Origin: an uncultured Lachnospiraceae bacterium
Lineage (GTDB): Bacteria > Bacillota > Clostridia > Lachnospirales > Lachnospiraceae
Direction of reading: 5' to 3'
DNA: 37,445 nt
Assembly: GCA_947174665.1 (NCBI GenBank)
Contig: CAMWJV010000019.1
Coordinates: forward strand, 1 to 37,445
In this document: one piece after another, positions 25,140-32,129 of the stretch
Layout of the letters: the number at the start of each line of letters is the position of its first letter
Numbering within the stretch: the stretch's first letter is position 1
The notes under the pieces: model-generated
Told to the model about the DNA's origin: nothing
Database searches by the model: none
The model's input: the letters and a program-made list of their open reading frames with translations, nothing else
Made by a program: the position numbers and the translations under genes

Positions 25140-26531
25140 ATGAAGAAAAAAATATCACAGCAACAGCTAAATGTTGACAAGGCTGCCCTTCTCGCCTGCA
25201 TGGACAAGATCATGGAGGGCGACTGTTCCCTGTCCACACCTGTCCCTTTTCAGGATGCGGAGCTGGAACGGAAATGGAAGCAGCTTATGCTGTATATTTT
25301 AAACGCCAACAATAAATCTGCCATGAAGCTCAACGATTCCATGACAGTAATCGGAAACAGTTCCTGCGTCAAGGTTATGCTGGAGCAGGTATCCAGCCAG
25401 TCCCTTGCCATCGAGGAAATGAACAACTCCAGCCGTGAGCTGGGAGACTCCATCATGAACATTCAGGAGTCCGCCTCCAGCATCCGCGACAGTTCAAAGG
25501 ACCTCACAGATACCACCAACACCTGTATACAACAGCTGGGCGACAGCATTCGCGTGATAGATGACTCTGCCGTACAAATCGAACAGATCAACGAGCAGAT
25601 ATCTGATTTTAAGGAAAAGGCTCTTCAGATCAACGATATCGTAGATGTGGTGAAGAAGCTCGCAAGCAAGAGCAGCCTGCTGGCGCTGAACGCATCCATT
25701 GAGGCCGCCCGCGCCGGGCAGGCCGGAAAAGGCTTTTCCGTGGTGGCAAGCCAGATGCAGGATCTTGCCTCAAATACCTCCACTTCCGCCGATGACATTA
25801 TCCGATATGTTGGCGAACTGATGTCAGGCATTGAGACTCTGGTAAATTCCGTGCAGTCCGCCACCGCCTGTCTGCAGAGCGGCAACGAGGAAATTCACCA
25901 CTCTGTTGAGAGCGTGGACGCCATGGGAGAGAAAATTTCTTTTATTGCAGAGAAAATTGATCTTATCAACGAGGAAATCCGCACCCAGTCAGGACTGACT
26001 CATTCCTTTGTAAAAGCGGTTGAAGCCCTCGATGCCAATTATGAGACTCTTTCCAAAGAGTGTCTGGATACCGGCGTACACCTCTACCGCATTTCACGAA
26101 GCATCGACACTATCAGAACCGAAGTTGCAAAGGGCACCTCCAGGCTTTTCCCTCAGGACTGGCTCACCGTTTATGCCGTTGACCACCTGATTTTTACCTG
26201 GCGGCTGTATAACAATCTGGCCGGATTTGAAACACTGAAGATAAGCCAGCTTAACAATCCAAAGGGATGTAAGTTCGGCAAATGGGCAACTTCTCAGACC
26301 GACCGGCGCATCACCGACAGCCGTGAGTTTAAACAGGCAGTCAGCTGCCATGAGGAACTGCACCGCTGCGCATGCGATTCCTGGAATGCCAAGGATAACG
26401 GCGACAAAGAAGAAGCTCTTCGTCATTTCCACCGGGCCCTTGAGATTTATGAACGTTTCTCCTCTGCCATCGACAGCCTGAAAAAGCTTCTGGCGGCAAA
26501 CGGGGATAAAGAGTATACGGATATTAAGTAA
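25140..26531 (+). CDS. Soluble methyl-accepting chemotaxis protein with CZB zinc-binding domain
   Basis: This is a cytoplasmic chemoreceptor with no membrane segment or HAMP domain. A long coiled coil carries the conserved hairpin tip [20 protein letters not shown], in which the usual RAGE is RAGQ. The C-terminal 120 residues form a chemoreceptor zinc-binding (CZB) domain with the expected three His and one Cys: His349 (DHLIFTWRLYN), Cys377 (GCKFGKWA), His404 and His408 (CHEELHRC). CZB domains bind zinc tightly and can respond to zinc or oxidants; the signal here is inferred. The ATG at 25140 has GAGGG upstream; an earlier in-frame ATG at 25095 lacks a ribosome site. A strong terminator follows at once. 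Confidence 0.92.
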   Translation: MKKKISQQQLNVDKAALLACMDKIMEGDCSLSTPVPFQDAELERKWKQLMLYILNANNKSAMKLNDSMTVIGNSSCVKVMLEQVSSQSLAIEEMNNSSRELGDSIMNIQESASSIRDSSKDLTDTTNTCIQQLGDSIRVIDDSAVQIEQINEQISDFKEKALQINDIVDVVKKLASKSSLLALNASIEAARAGQAGKGFSVVASQMQDLASNTSTSADDIIRYVGELMSGIETLVNSVQSATACLQSGNEEIHHSVESVDAMGEKISFIAEKIDLINEEIRTQSGLTHSFVKAVEALDANYETLSKECLDTGVHLYRISRSIDTIRTEVAKGTSRLFPQDWLTVYAVDHLIFTWRLYNNLAGFETLKISQLNNPKGCKFGKWATSQTDRRITDSREFKQAVSCHEELHRCACDSWNAKDNGDKEEALRHFHRALEIYERFSSAIDSLKKLLAANGDKEYTDIK

Positions 26532-26558
26532 AAAAGCGGGCTTGCCCGCTTTTTTACT
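26527..26558. terminator. Bidirectional rho-independent terminator
   Basis: A perfect 15-bp inverted repeat (26527-26541 and 26544-26558) has a GC core, GCGGGC-TT-GCCCGC, flanked by six A and six T. It ends transcription of both the CZB receptor gene and the convergent glycerate kinase gene. Confidence 0.95.
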
Positions 26559-26593
26559 ATAGACCGCAAATTATTTTCCCGCCCATTTTCTGC

Positions 26594-27826
26594 TTATCTT
26601 TTTATCAGCACCACCGCCACATCATTTACATTGGTGCCGGTAGGGCCTGTCATGATCAGCCCGTTGCACCTGGACAGAACAGTATACGCATCATTTTGCC
26701 TAAGCGCTTCACAGATGTCCACTCCCTGGGCCGCCAGAACCGCATTGGTCTCACCGTCGCAGTAACCCCCGGCTGCATCCGTCGGTCCGTCCGTCCCGTC
26801 GCTTCCCACGCTGAAAACCGCAGTATCCTTTAATCCTGCAATTCCCCGGGCTGCGCTCAGAGCCAATTCCTGGTTACGGCCTCCTTTTCCCCCGCCGGTC
26901 AGGTGAACCACCGTCTCGCCTCCGGCGATAAATGCCAGACTCCTGTCCGTGTTCTCATGACTCCTTGCTATGGAGGCCAGAAATGAACCCGCCTCCTTTG
27001 CCTCGCAGCACAACCGGTCCGTCAGCAGTATCGTCTCATAGTTAAGCTTCCTGCATTCCTCTGCCGCTGCCAGGCAGAGATCAGATACACTGCCGGCAAT
27101 CACTGTCTCCACATTGGCAAGCTCCTTCGGTGTCTCCCTGCGCATACATTCCATTGCTCTCTCACTCAGTCTCAGCCGGTATTTATTGATAACAGCCATG
27201 GCGTCATCACATGTGGTACTGTCCGGACAGGCCGGGCCGGATGCGATCATATCAAGCGGATTTCCCAGAACATCACTGAGCACAACGCTTAATATTCGTG
27301 CCGGTTCACACAATTTTGCGAATCTGCCTCCCTTCACTGCGGAAAGACGCTTGCGGATTGTATTTATCTCCACAATATCCGCACCGCAGGCCAGAAGCTG
27401 TTCCGTAATATCGGAAAGCTCATCACCCGGAATCAGGGGCTTTTCGAACAGCGCGGAACCGCCGCCGGACAATAGAAACAGCACGGTATCTTCCGGTTTT
27501 AAACCGCTTACCATATCCAATGTCGCCCGGGTGCCCCGAAATGAATTTTCATCCGGCACCGGATGGCCCCCTTCATAGCAGATCATCCCGGGAATTTCCG
27601 CCTCCCCATGTCCATACTTTGTCACCACCACGCCGCTGCTGATCTTGTCGCCCAATATACGGGCTGCCGTCTGTGCCATCCGCCATGCGGCCTTGCCTGC
27701 TGCTACCACAAAAATCTTTCCCGGCCCAAAACTCCTGCCCCGCAGTGCCCGGGCAACCGCCTCGTCCGGCATGACCTGTTTTATGGATTCCCGAATGATC
27801 CGTTCTGCGTCTTCTCTGATATTCAT
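26594..27826 (-). CDS. Glycerate 2-kinase, MOFRL/GckA family
   Basis: This enzyme phosphorylates D-glycerate to 2-phosphoglycerate with ATP and so feeds glycerate into glycolysis. The 410-residue protein has both domains of the DUF4147-MOFRL type. These include FVVAAGKAAWRMAQ, the loop FLLSGGGSALFEKP, INTIRKRLSAVKGG, and the MOFRL motifs GGKGGRNQELALSAARGI, VGSDGTDGPTDAAGG and TGPTGTNVNDVAVVL. Its ATG overlaps the stop codon of the DUF4886 gene by four bases (ATGA), so the two are translated together. The source of glycerate is not shown by the neighbours. Confidence 0.93.
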   Translation of the reverse strand: MNIREDAERIIRESIKQVMPDEAVARALRGRSFGPGKIFVVAAGKAAWRMAQTAARILGDKISSGVVVTKYGHGEAEIPGMICYEGGHPVPDENSFRGTRATLDMVSGLKPEDTVLFLLSGGGSALFEKPLIPGDELSDITEQLLACGADIVEINTIRKRLSAVKGGRFAKLCEPARILSVVLSDVLGNPLDMIASGPACPDSTTCDDAMAVINKYRLRLSERAMECMRRETPKELANVETVIAGSVSDLCLAAAEECRKLNYETILLTDRLCCEAKEAGSFLASIARSHENTDRSLAFIAGGETVVHLTGGGKGGRNQELALSAARGIAGLKDTAVFSVGSDGTDGPTDAAGGYCDGETNAVLAAQGVDICEALRQNDAYTVLSRCNGLIMTGPTGTNVNDVAVVLIKR

Positions 27827-28569
27827 CTCTTTAAACCTTTTTCATTTATTGCTTCCTTCGCGGCTTCTATCGCAATCTGGTATTCCCTGCTGTTAACTTT
27901 CTCATCAAATTGCATAAACTGCACATGGTCAATTTCCTGCTGCGTGATACAGCCATACCAGACCAGAGCAAGCAAAAAGCGTCCTACACCAAAGCTTGCG
28001 TGAAAAGTATCCCTGTGTATTTTGTCAATTCCTTTCTCCAGCGCGTACCGGAAAGCCAGTCCGCTTGGAATCAGACCATCCGCCCCGATTTCCCTGACCG
28101 CCTTATCGTAACAACTGCTGATCTGTGCAAACATTTCCTCATATGTCTCAAAGCCGTGCTGTCTGATGCGATTGCTGCCACTCTCATACCCCCAGGTCTG
28201 CTGCAGCAAGAGCTTCGCTTTGGGACAAATCTCTCTGACATACTTAGCCAACACAACTAAATACGGCTGATATGTCTCTTCATGATAAGATTCATGGCTT
28301 GCCTGCTGCAGAGTCACCACATCCCAGCACCTGGCAGTCAGCGCTTCCCGAATACTTGTCATAAACCCATCCGCCGTATTTCCGTTCACCTCCAGAGTGT
28401 ATTCTCTCTTATCTCCTTTCAGATTAAGAAAGTGCCTCTGCAGAGAGCAACCGCCTATATACAGATTTACCGTTTGTAAATCCACACCTTCACCTTTTGC
28501 CAGATCATGGAGATACCTCTGCGCGTCCTGACTGAAACTGTTTCCGATTGATAAAACCTGAATTGCCAT
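27823..28569 (-). CDS. DUF4886 SGNH-like hydrolase
   Basis: This is a 248-residue cytoplasmic protein of the DUF4886 family, which resembles SGNH/GDSL esterases. Block I reads LSIGNSFSQDA with candidate nucleophile Ser11. A Gly-rich IGGCSL follows near residue 39. The C-terminal DTFHASFGVGRFLLALVWYG supplies a DxxH pair (Asp187, His190). Members often accompany carbohydrate-use genes, and a deacylase role on sugars or glycerate conjugates is possible but unproven. It is the first gene of a two-gene operon with glycerate kinase. A TATAAT on the minus strand at 28637-28642 may be its -10 element, though the -35 is poor. Confidence 0.82.
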   Translation of the reverse strand: MAIQVLSIGNSFSQDAQRYLHDLAKGEGVDLQTVNLYIGGCSLQRHFLNLKGDKREYTLEVNGNTADGFMTSIREALTARCWDVVTLQQASHESYHEETYQPYLVVLAKYVREICPKAKLLLQQTWGYESGSNRIRQHGFETYEEMFAQISSCYDKAVREIGADGLIPSGLAFRYALEKGIDKIHRDTFHASFGVGRFLLALVWYGCITQQEIDHVQFMQFDEKVNSREYQIAIEAAKEAINEKGLKR

Positions 28570-28726
28570 CTCTTACTCCTTTTGATTCCCACTTTTCTAT
28601 GGAGGCACTGATTAATAGTTTCATACCCATGCACCCATTATACTACATATGATGACGGACGGGTAGTTGAAATGCTGATTTGCAAAAACAGATGCGCTCA
28701 TCCCTGACCTGTGATAAAATGGACAT

Positions 28727-28799
28727 AACTATTCAGAGCCATACATGAGCAAAAGTAAAGCCTCATAGAGGCGATTTTGCGAATGGGCTCTGAATAGTT
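28727..28799 (+). repeat. Structured inverted-repeat element (copy 2), leader of the TrmH-like gene
   Basis: AACTATTCAGAGCC (28727-28740) and GGCTCTGAATAGTT (28786-28799) form a perfect 14-bp outer stem. Inside are GCAAAA and TTTTGC arms and an inner hairpin, GCCTC-ATA-GAGGC (28760-28772). The plus strand has GTAAAG before the inner stem and TTGCGAATGG after it; these are the complements of the CTTTAC and CCATTCGCAA of copy 1. The element ends 38 bases before the start codon and is read in the same sense as the gene. Confidence 0.65.
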
Positions 28800-28837
28800 G
28801 TAAATATATATTCACCACAATCACATGGGAGAACTCG

Positions 28838-29659
28838 ATGGCAGAGACAAAAGTATCCAACAAAAATAATATTTTTCAGAGATTTGAAGTACTCAAAACA
28901 AACCGCAACAAGCGGTATCGCTACAATGAATTTCTCGTGGAGGGAGTCCGCAGCCTGAACGAGGCTGTAAAGAACAACTGGAAGATTAAGTCCTTCCTCT
29001 ATGATAAGAATAATCTGTCCGACTGGGCGAGGGATATGATCAGAAATGTATCCACGGACATGAACTACTGCCTGACAGCCGAACTTATGCGCGAACTCAG
29101 CGGCAAAGAGGATACCTCCGAGCTGATGGCCGTCATCGAGATGCGGGAGGACAGCCTGGAATCTGTCCCCTTATCGGACAATCCCTTTATCGTCCTGTTC
29201 GACAGGCCCTCCAACAAAGGAAATCTCGGTACAATGATCCGTTCCTGCGACGCCCTGGGTGCCGACCTCCTCATCATCACGGGACATGCCGTAGATCTAT
29301 ACGATCCGGACGTGGTGGTTTCCGCCATGGGCTCCTTCTTCAACATGCCGGTAATCAGAATCGCGGACAATAATGCTCTGTTTGCGTATGTAGACCGGTT
29401 AAAACAGCTATATCCCGGATTTATCACAGTGGGCACCACCGCCCACCGTGAAAATCCGATTTACTCCGCCGACCTGACTGTTCCTCTGATGCTTATGATG
29501 GGAAATGAGACTATGGGTCTAAACAAAGCATTTAAGGAATACTGTGATCTGCTTTGTACTATTCCCATGTCGGAAAAGTCCTACGCTTCTTCCTTTAACG
29601 TAAGCTGCGCCGCATCCATACTAATGTATGAGATCACGAGACAGCGCGGCATACGCTGA
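28838..29659 (+). CDS. TrmH-family (SPOUT) RNA 2'-O-methyltransferase
   Basis: This is probably a ribose methyltransferase acting on tRNA or rRNA with SAM; the target nucleotide is unknown. The N-terminal domain (about 1-100) resembles the L30e-like substrate-binding domain, with RYNEFLVEGVRSLNEA. The knotted SPOUT domain shows the three family motifs: FDRPSNKGNLGTMIRSCDAL, MLMMGNETMGLNKAF and CTIPMSEKSYASSFNVSCAA. Its length of 273 residues is normal. The upstream region holds a structured repeat element and lies divergent from the DUF4886 operon. It ends 12 bases before the convergent GH127 gene. Confidence 0.92.
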   Translation: MAETKVSNKNNIFQRFEVLKTNRNKRYRYNEFLVEGVRSLNEAVKNNWKIKSFLYDKNNLSDWARDMIRNVSTDMNYCLTAELMRELSGKEDTSELMAVIEMREDSLESVPLSDNPFIVLFDRPSNKGNLGTMIRSCDALGADLLIITGHAVDLYDPDVVVSAMGSFFNMPVIRIADNNALFAYVDRLKQLYPGFITVGTTAHRENPIYSADLTVPLMLMMGNETMGLNKAFKEYCDLLCTIPMSEKSYASSFNVSCAASILMYEITRQRGIR

Positions 29660-29671
29660 AAAAAGCTGCTT

Positions 29672-31948
29672 TCAGGCCCTGACCCACACCGTCATCTCGC
29701 CCTCGCCGCGGTTATTCCATGCATAGTAGGGCACAAAGGTCATTGTCACCGGCTCCTCTGCGGATGAAGTGCCCTCCGCTCCTGGCTCTGTACCTGCAGC
29801 TGAAACATGTCCCTGAGAGGTGGATTTCTGGGAAGTGCCCTCCGCTCCGGGAATGTACTCCCTGTACAGTTCTTCCCCGTCAGCGCTGTTCGCCTGTCTT
29901 TTCCCCGGCACCTTCAAAATCCGCATCTCATGCCCAAGCTCATGAGATGTCTCTACCTCAACTCCGGGCAGACCGCTTTCCGGCGCACCTTCTTTCATGC
30001 CTTGCGCGTTCTCCGGCCCTGCTCCGTAGATTTTCTCCATATCCGCCTTCAGCATATGCAGGTTCCTGCCATTGTCAATTTCTTCCATGCAGTAACATAC
30101 AGGTCCTCTGGTAAAGGCAACCTTTCCCACATTTTCCCGAACTTTTGTATTCGCTGTCATGCAGCGTACCTCCATAGGGAAATGCAGATATATCTCATCG
30201 CCGTCCCGCCAATCTCCGGTCAGATACAGATATCCACGATCCAGTCGGACCGCCACTCCCTGCTCCGGCATAAACTGCTGCGCCGTATCCCGCAAAACAC
30301 CCTTTTCCACTCCGCAACCCGAAAGAGTCATACCGTTTCTGCGAACCTCAGCCTCAGCTTTCCTGCACCAGCCGGGTATGCGGAACGCCAGAGTTCCTTT
30401 CACCGCACTTTCCGTATGCAGGACTGCCTTCACATCTCCATTCCAGGGGAAGCCGCTCTCCAGCTTCATATCCAGCTCTGTCCCGATTAATGTACAGCTG
30501 ACCCTGCTGCCCGCATACAGATGAGTGTACAGCGTACTCTCGCTCTTTGTGTACACATAAGCCCCAAAGGAACTGACGATCCTGGCAATATTGGGAGGAC
30601 AGCAGGCACAGCCGAACCACTTCTGCCGGACTGCTTTTACATGATGCTTCCGCTCGTCCCGCTTACATGCCTCCGGCATCACCTCCAAAGGATTCACATA
30701 AAAGAAGCTCTTTCCATCCAATGCCATGCCCGCCAGCACTGTGTTGTAGAGCGCCTGCTCCATCACGTCACCATAGCGGTTATCCGCCCGGATTTCCAGC
30801 ATTCTCCTTGCAAAAAAGGCAAGTCCGATAGCCGCGCAGGTCTCGGAGTAAGCCGTATCGTTAGGAAGGTCGTAACCAAAGGAAAACGCCTCTCCCAGGT
30901 GAGTGGCCCCGATTCCCCCGGTAATGTACAGCTTCTCTTTCGTAATATTGTCCCAGAGCCGCTCACAGGCGGCAAACATGGCCTCGTCCTGTGTGAGCCT
31001 TGCCACGTCCGCCATCCCGCTGTAAAGATAAACAGCTCGAACCGCATGCCCCGTGGCCTCGGACTGCTCCCTCACAGGTGCGTAGGCCTGATGATACCAG
31101 TGGCGGGTCTCTGCAGGATCAGGCATTCTGTAGCTTCTGCCCTCATGCTCTGCCCGCTCCTTCTCCTCAAGGTCAAAGTAATAGGGCTTTGTGCCTCTCA
31201 TGTCCAGGAAAAATTTCCCAAGTTCCAAATACTTCTTCTCTCCTGTAACCTCATAGAGCCTTGCCAGCGCCATCTCCGCAATCTCATGTCCGGGATAGCC
31301 CTTACATTTCCCCTCTTCATAGCCGAACCATGAAAACACGAAATCCGCATACCGCTCCGCCGCCTTCAGCAGTTTATCTTTGCCCGTCGCCTGCCAGTAT
31401 GCCACCGCGCCCTCAACCAGGTGCCCCAGGCAATACAGTTCATGATGGTCCCGGAGATTTGTAAAAATACGATCCATGCCGTTGATAATATAATATGTAT
31501 CCAAATAGCCGTTCTCGGCCTGTGCTGCGCATACAATTTCAATGGCCTCATCCGCAGTTTTTTCCAGATCAGGATCAGGATGATTGATCAGCGAATAGCC
31601 CACCGCCTCGATCCACTTTGCAAAATCGCTGTCCTGAAATACAAATCCGTAAAATTTGTCAGGGTCGGGATTTTTCGGATCCTCCGGCAGCGCCTCGAAG
31701 CCCCGGAAGGTGTAGGCCGGAGCCACATAGCCGGCCCCCTGCTCTCTCTTTTCCCGCATCAGTCTCCCTGCCACCTTAAAGTTGCGCATGCAGTAACTGG
31801 GGGCCGCACCCGGAACACGGTCATTCAGCGCCTCCCACTGATAAGGAATCACTTCCGTCCGCACCAGTTCCTGCTCCCTGCCCCAGAACTCGTCCGTTAT
31901 CTGTACCTGTTTTAAGTCCAAAGGACTGCTGAAATTTTCCCGTTTCAT
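29672..31948 (-). CDS. GH127-family beta-L-arabinofuranosidase-like enzyme
   Basis: This is a cytoplasmic glycoside hydrolase of the DUF1680/GH127 family, which removes terminal beta-L-arabinofuranose or related sugars. The zinc-thiolate active site described for HypBA1 (Glu, Cys and a CxCC motif) is visible as Glu369-x-Cys371 in YSETCAAIGLAFF and Cys447, Cys449, Cys450 in WFGCACCPPNIARI. The last two Cys include the nucleophile. The ATG at 31948 has GGGAGG upstream, giving 758 residues; the open frame continues ten residues further. A low-complexity stretch of about 80 residues near the C-terminus, with a duplicated PGAEGTS motif, looks inserted before the normal FVPYYAWNNRGEGEM end. It has a long structured leader. 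Confidence 0.92.
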   Translation of the reverse strand: MKRENFSSPLDLKQVQITDEFWGREQELVRTEVIPYQWEALNDRVPGAAPSYCMRNFKVAGRLMREKREQGAGYVAPAYTFRGFEALPEDPKNPDPDKFYGFVFQDSDFAKWIEAVGYSLINHPDPDLEKTADEAIEIVCAAQAENGYLDTYYIINGMDRIFTNLRDHHELYCLGHLVEGAVAYWQATGKDKLLKAAERYADFVFSWFGYEEGKCKGYPGHEIAEMALARLYEVTGEKKYLELGKFFLDMRGTKPYYFDLEEKERAEHEGRSYRMPDPAETRHWYHQAYAPVREQSEATGHAVRAVYLYSGMADVARLTQDEAMFAACERLWDNITKEKLYITGGIGATHLGEAFSFGYDLPNDTAYSETCAAIGLAFFARRMLEIRADNRYGDVMEQALYNTVLAGMALDGKSFFYVNPLEVMPEACKRDERKHHVKAVRQKWFGCACCPPNIARIVSSFGAYVYTKSESTLYTHLYAGSRVSCTLIGTELDMKLESGFPWNGDVKAVLHTESAVKGTLAFRIPGWCRKAEAEVRRNGMTLSGCGVEKGVLRDTAQQFMPEQGVAVRLDRGYLYLTGDWRDGDEIYLHFPMEVRCMTANTKVRENVGKVAFTRGPVCYCMEEIDNGRNLHMLKADMEKIYGAGPENAQGMKEGAPESGLPGVEVETSHELGHEMRILKVPGKRQANSADGEELYREYIPGAEGTSQKSTSQGHVSAAGTEPGAEGTSSAEEPVTMTFVPYYAWNNRGEGEMTVWVRA
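29766..29848 (-). repeat. 17-bp direct repeat inside the GH127 gene
   Basis: GAAGTGCCCTCCGCTCC occurs at 29766-29782 and again at 29832-29848, 66 bases (22 codons) apart. It encodes the duplicated GAEGTS segment. This suggests a local duplication or slippage within the C-terminal low-complexity insert, with the frame preserved. Confidence 0.7.
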
Positions 31949-31983
31949 ATTCCTGCCTCCCGCACTTATCTTAATCACCCGGC

Positions 31984-32104
31984 AAACCCACGCTTAATGC
32001 GGCTTCTCGGGTTTCGGACAGAGACCCGCAAAGCCCCTGGCTTCGCAATCACGGTATGTACGGCCATTCGGCCGTCATCTGCCTCGAATAAGGTTATTAT
32101 ACCA
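31984..32104 (-). promoter_or_regulatory. Extended -10 promoter and structured leader of GH127 gene
   Basis: On the minus strand TGGTATAAT (32096-32104) is a good extended -10 element. The roughly 140-base leader can form hairpins at 32060-32075 (ACGGCC-N4-GGCCGT) and 32028-32046 (GCAAAGCC-CCT-GGCTTCGC). It also has a longer hairpin at 32001-32035 and an alternative pairing of 31984-31989 with 32009-32014. The last three compete for the same strands, as in riboswitches or attenuators. I could not match it to a known class. Confidence 0.45.
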
Positions 32105-32129
32105 TATTCTGTGTACCTTGGGTAGGAAT

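Noticed and set aside
28727..28799. Rho-independent terminator
   Set aside because: The hairpin has no T tract on the relevant strand and lies in a gene leader, not behind a gene.
31981..32090. Possible c-di-GMP-I (GEMM) riboswitch on the plus strand, from GGCAAACC and CGCAAAGCC motifs
   Set aside because: The remaining conserved core is missing, the helices do not match, and no plus-strand gene follows.
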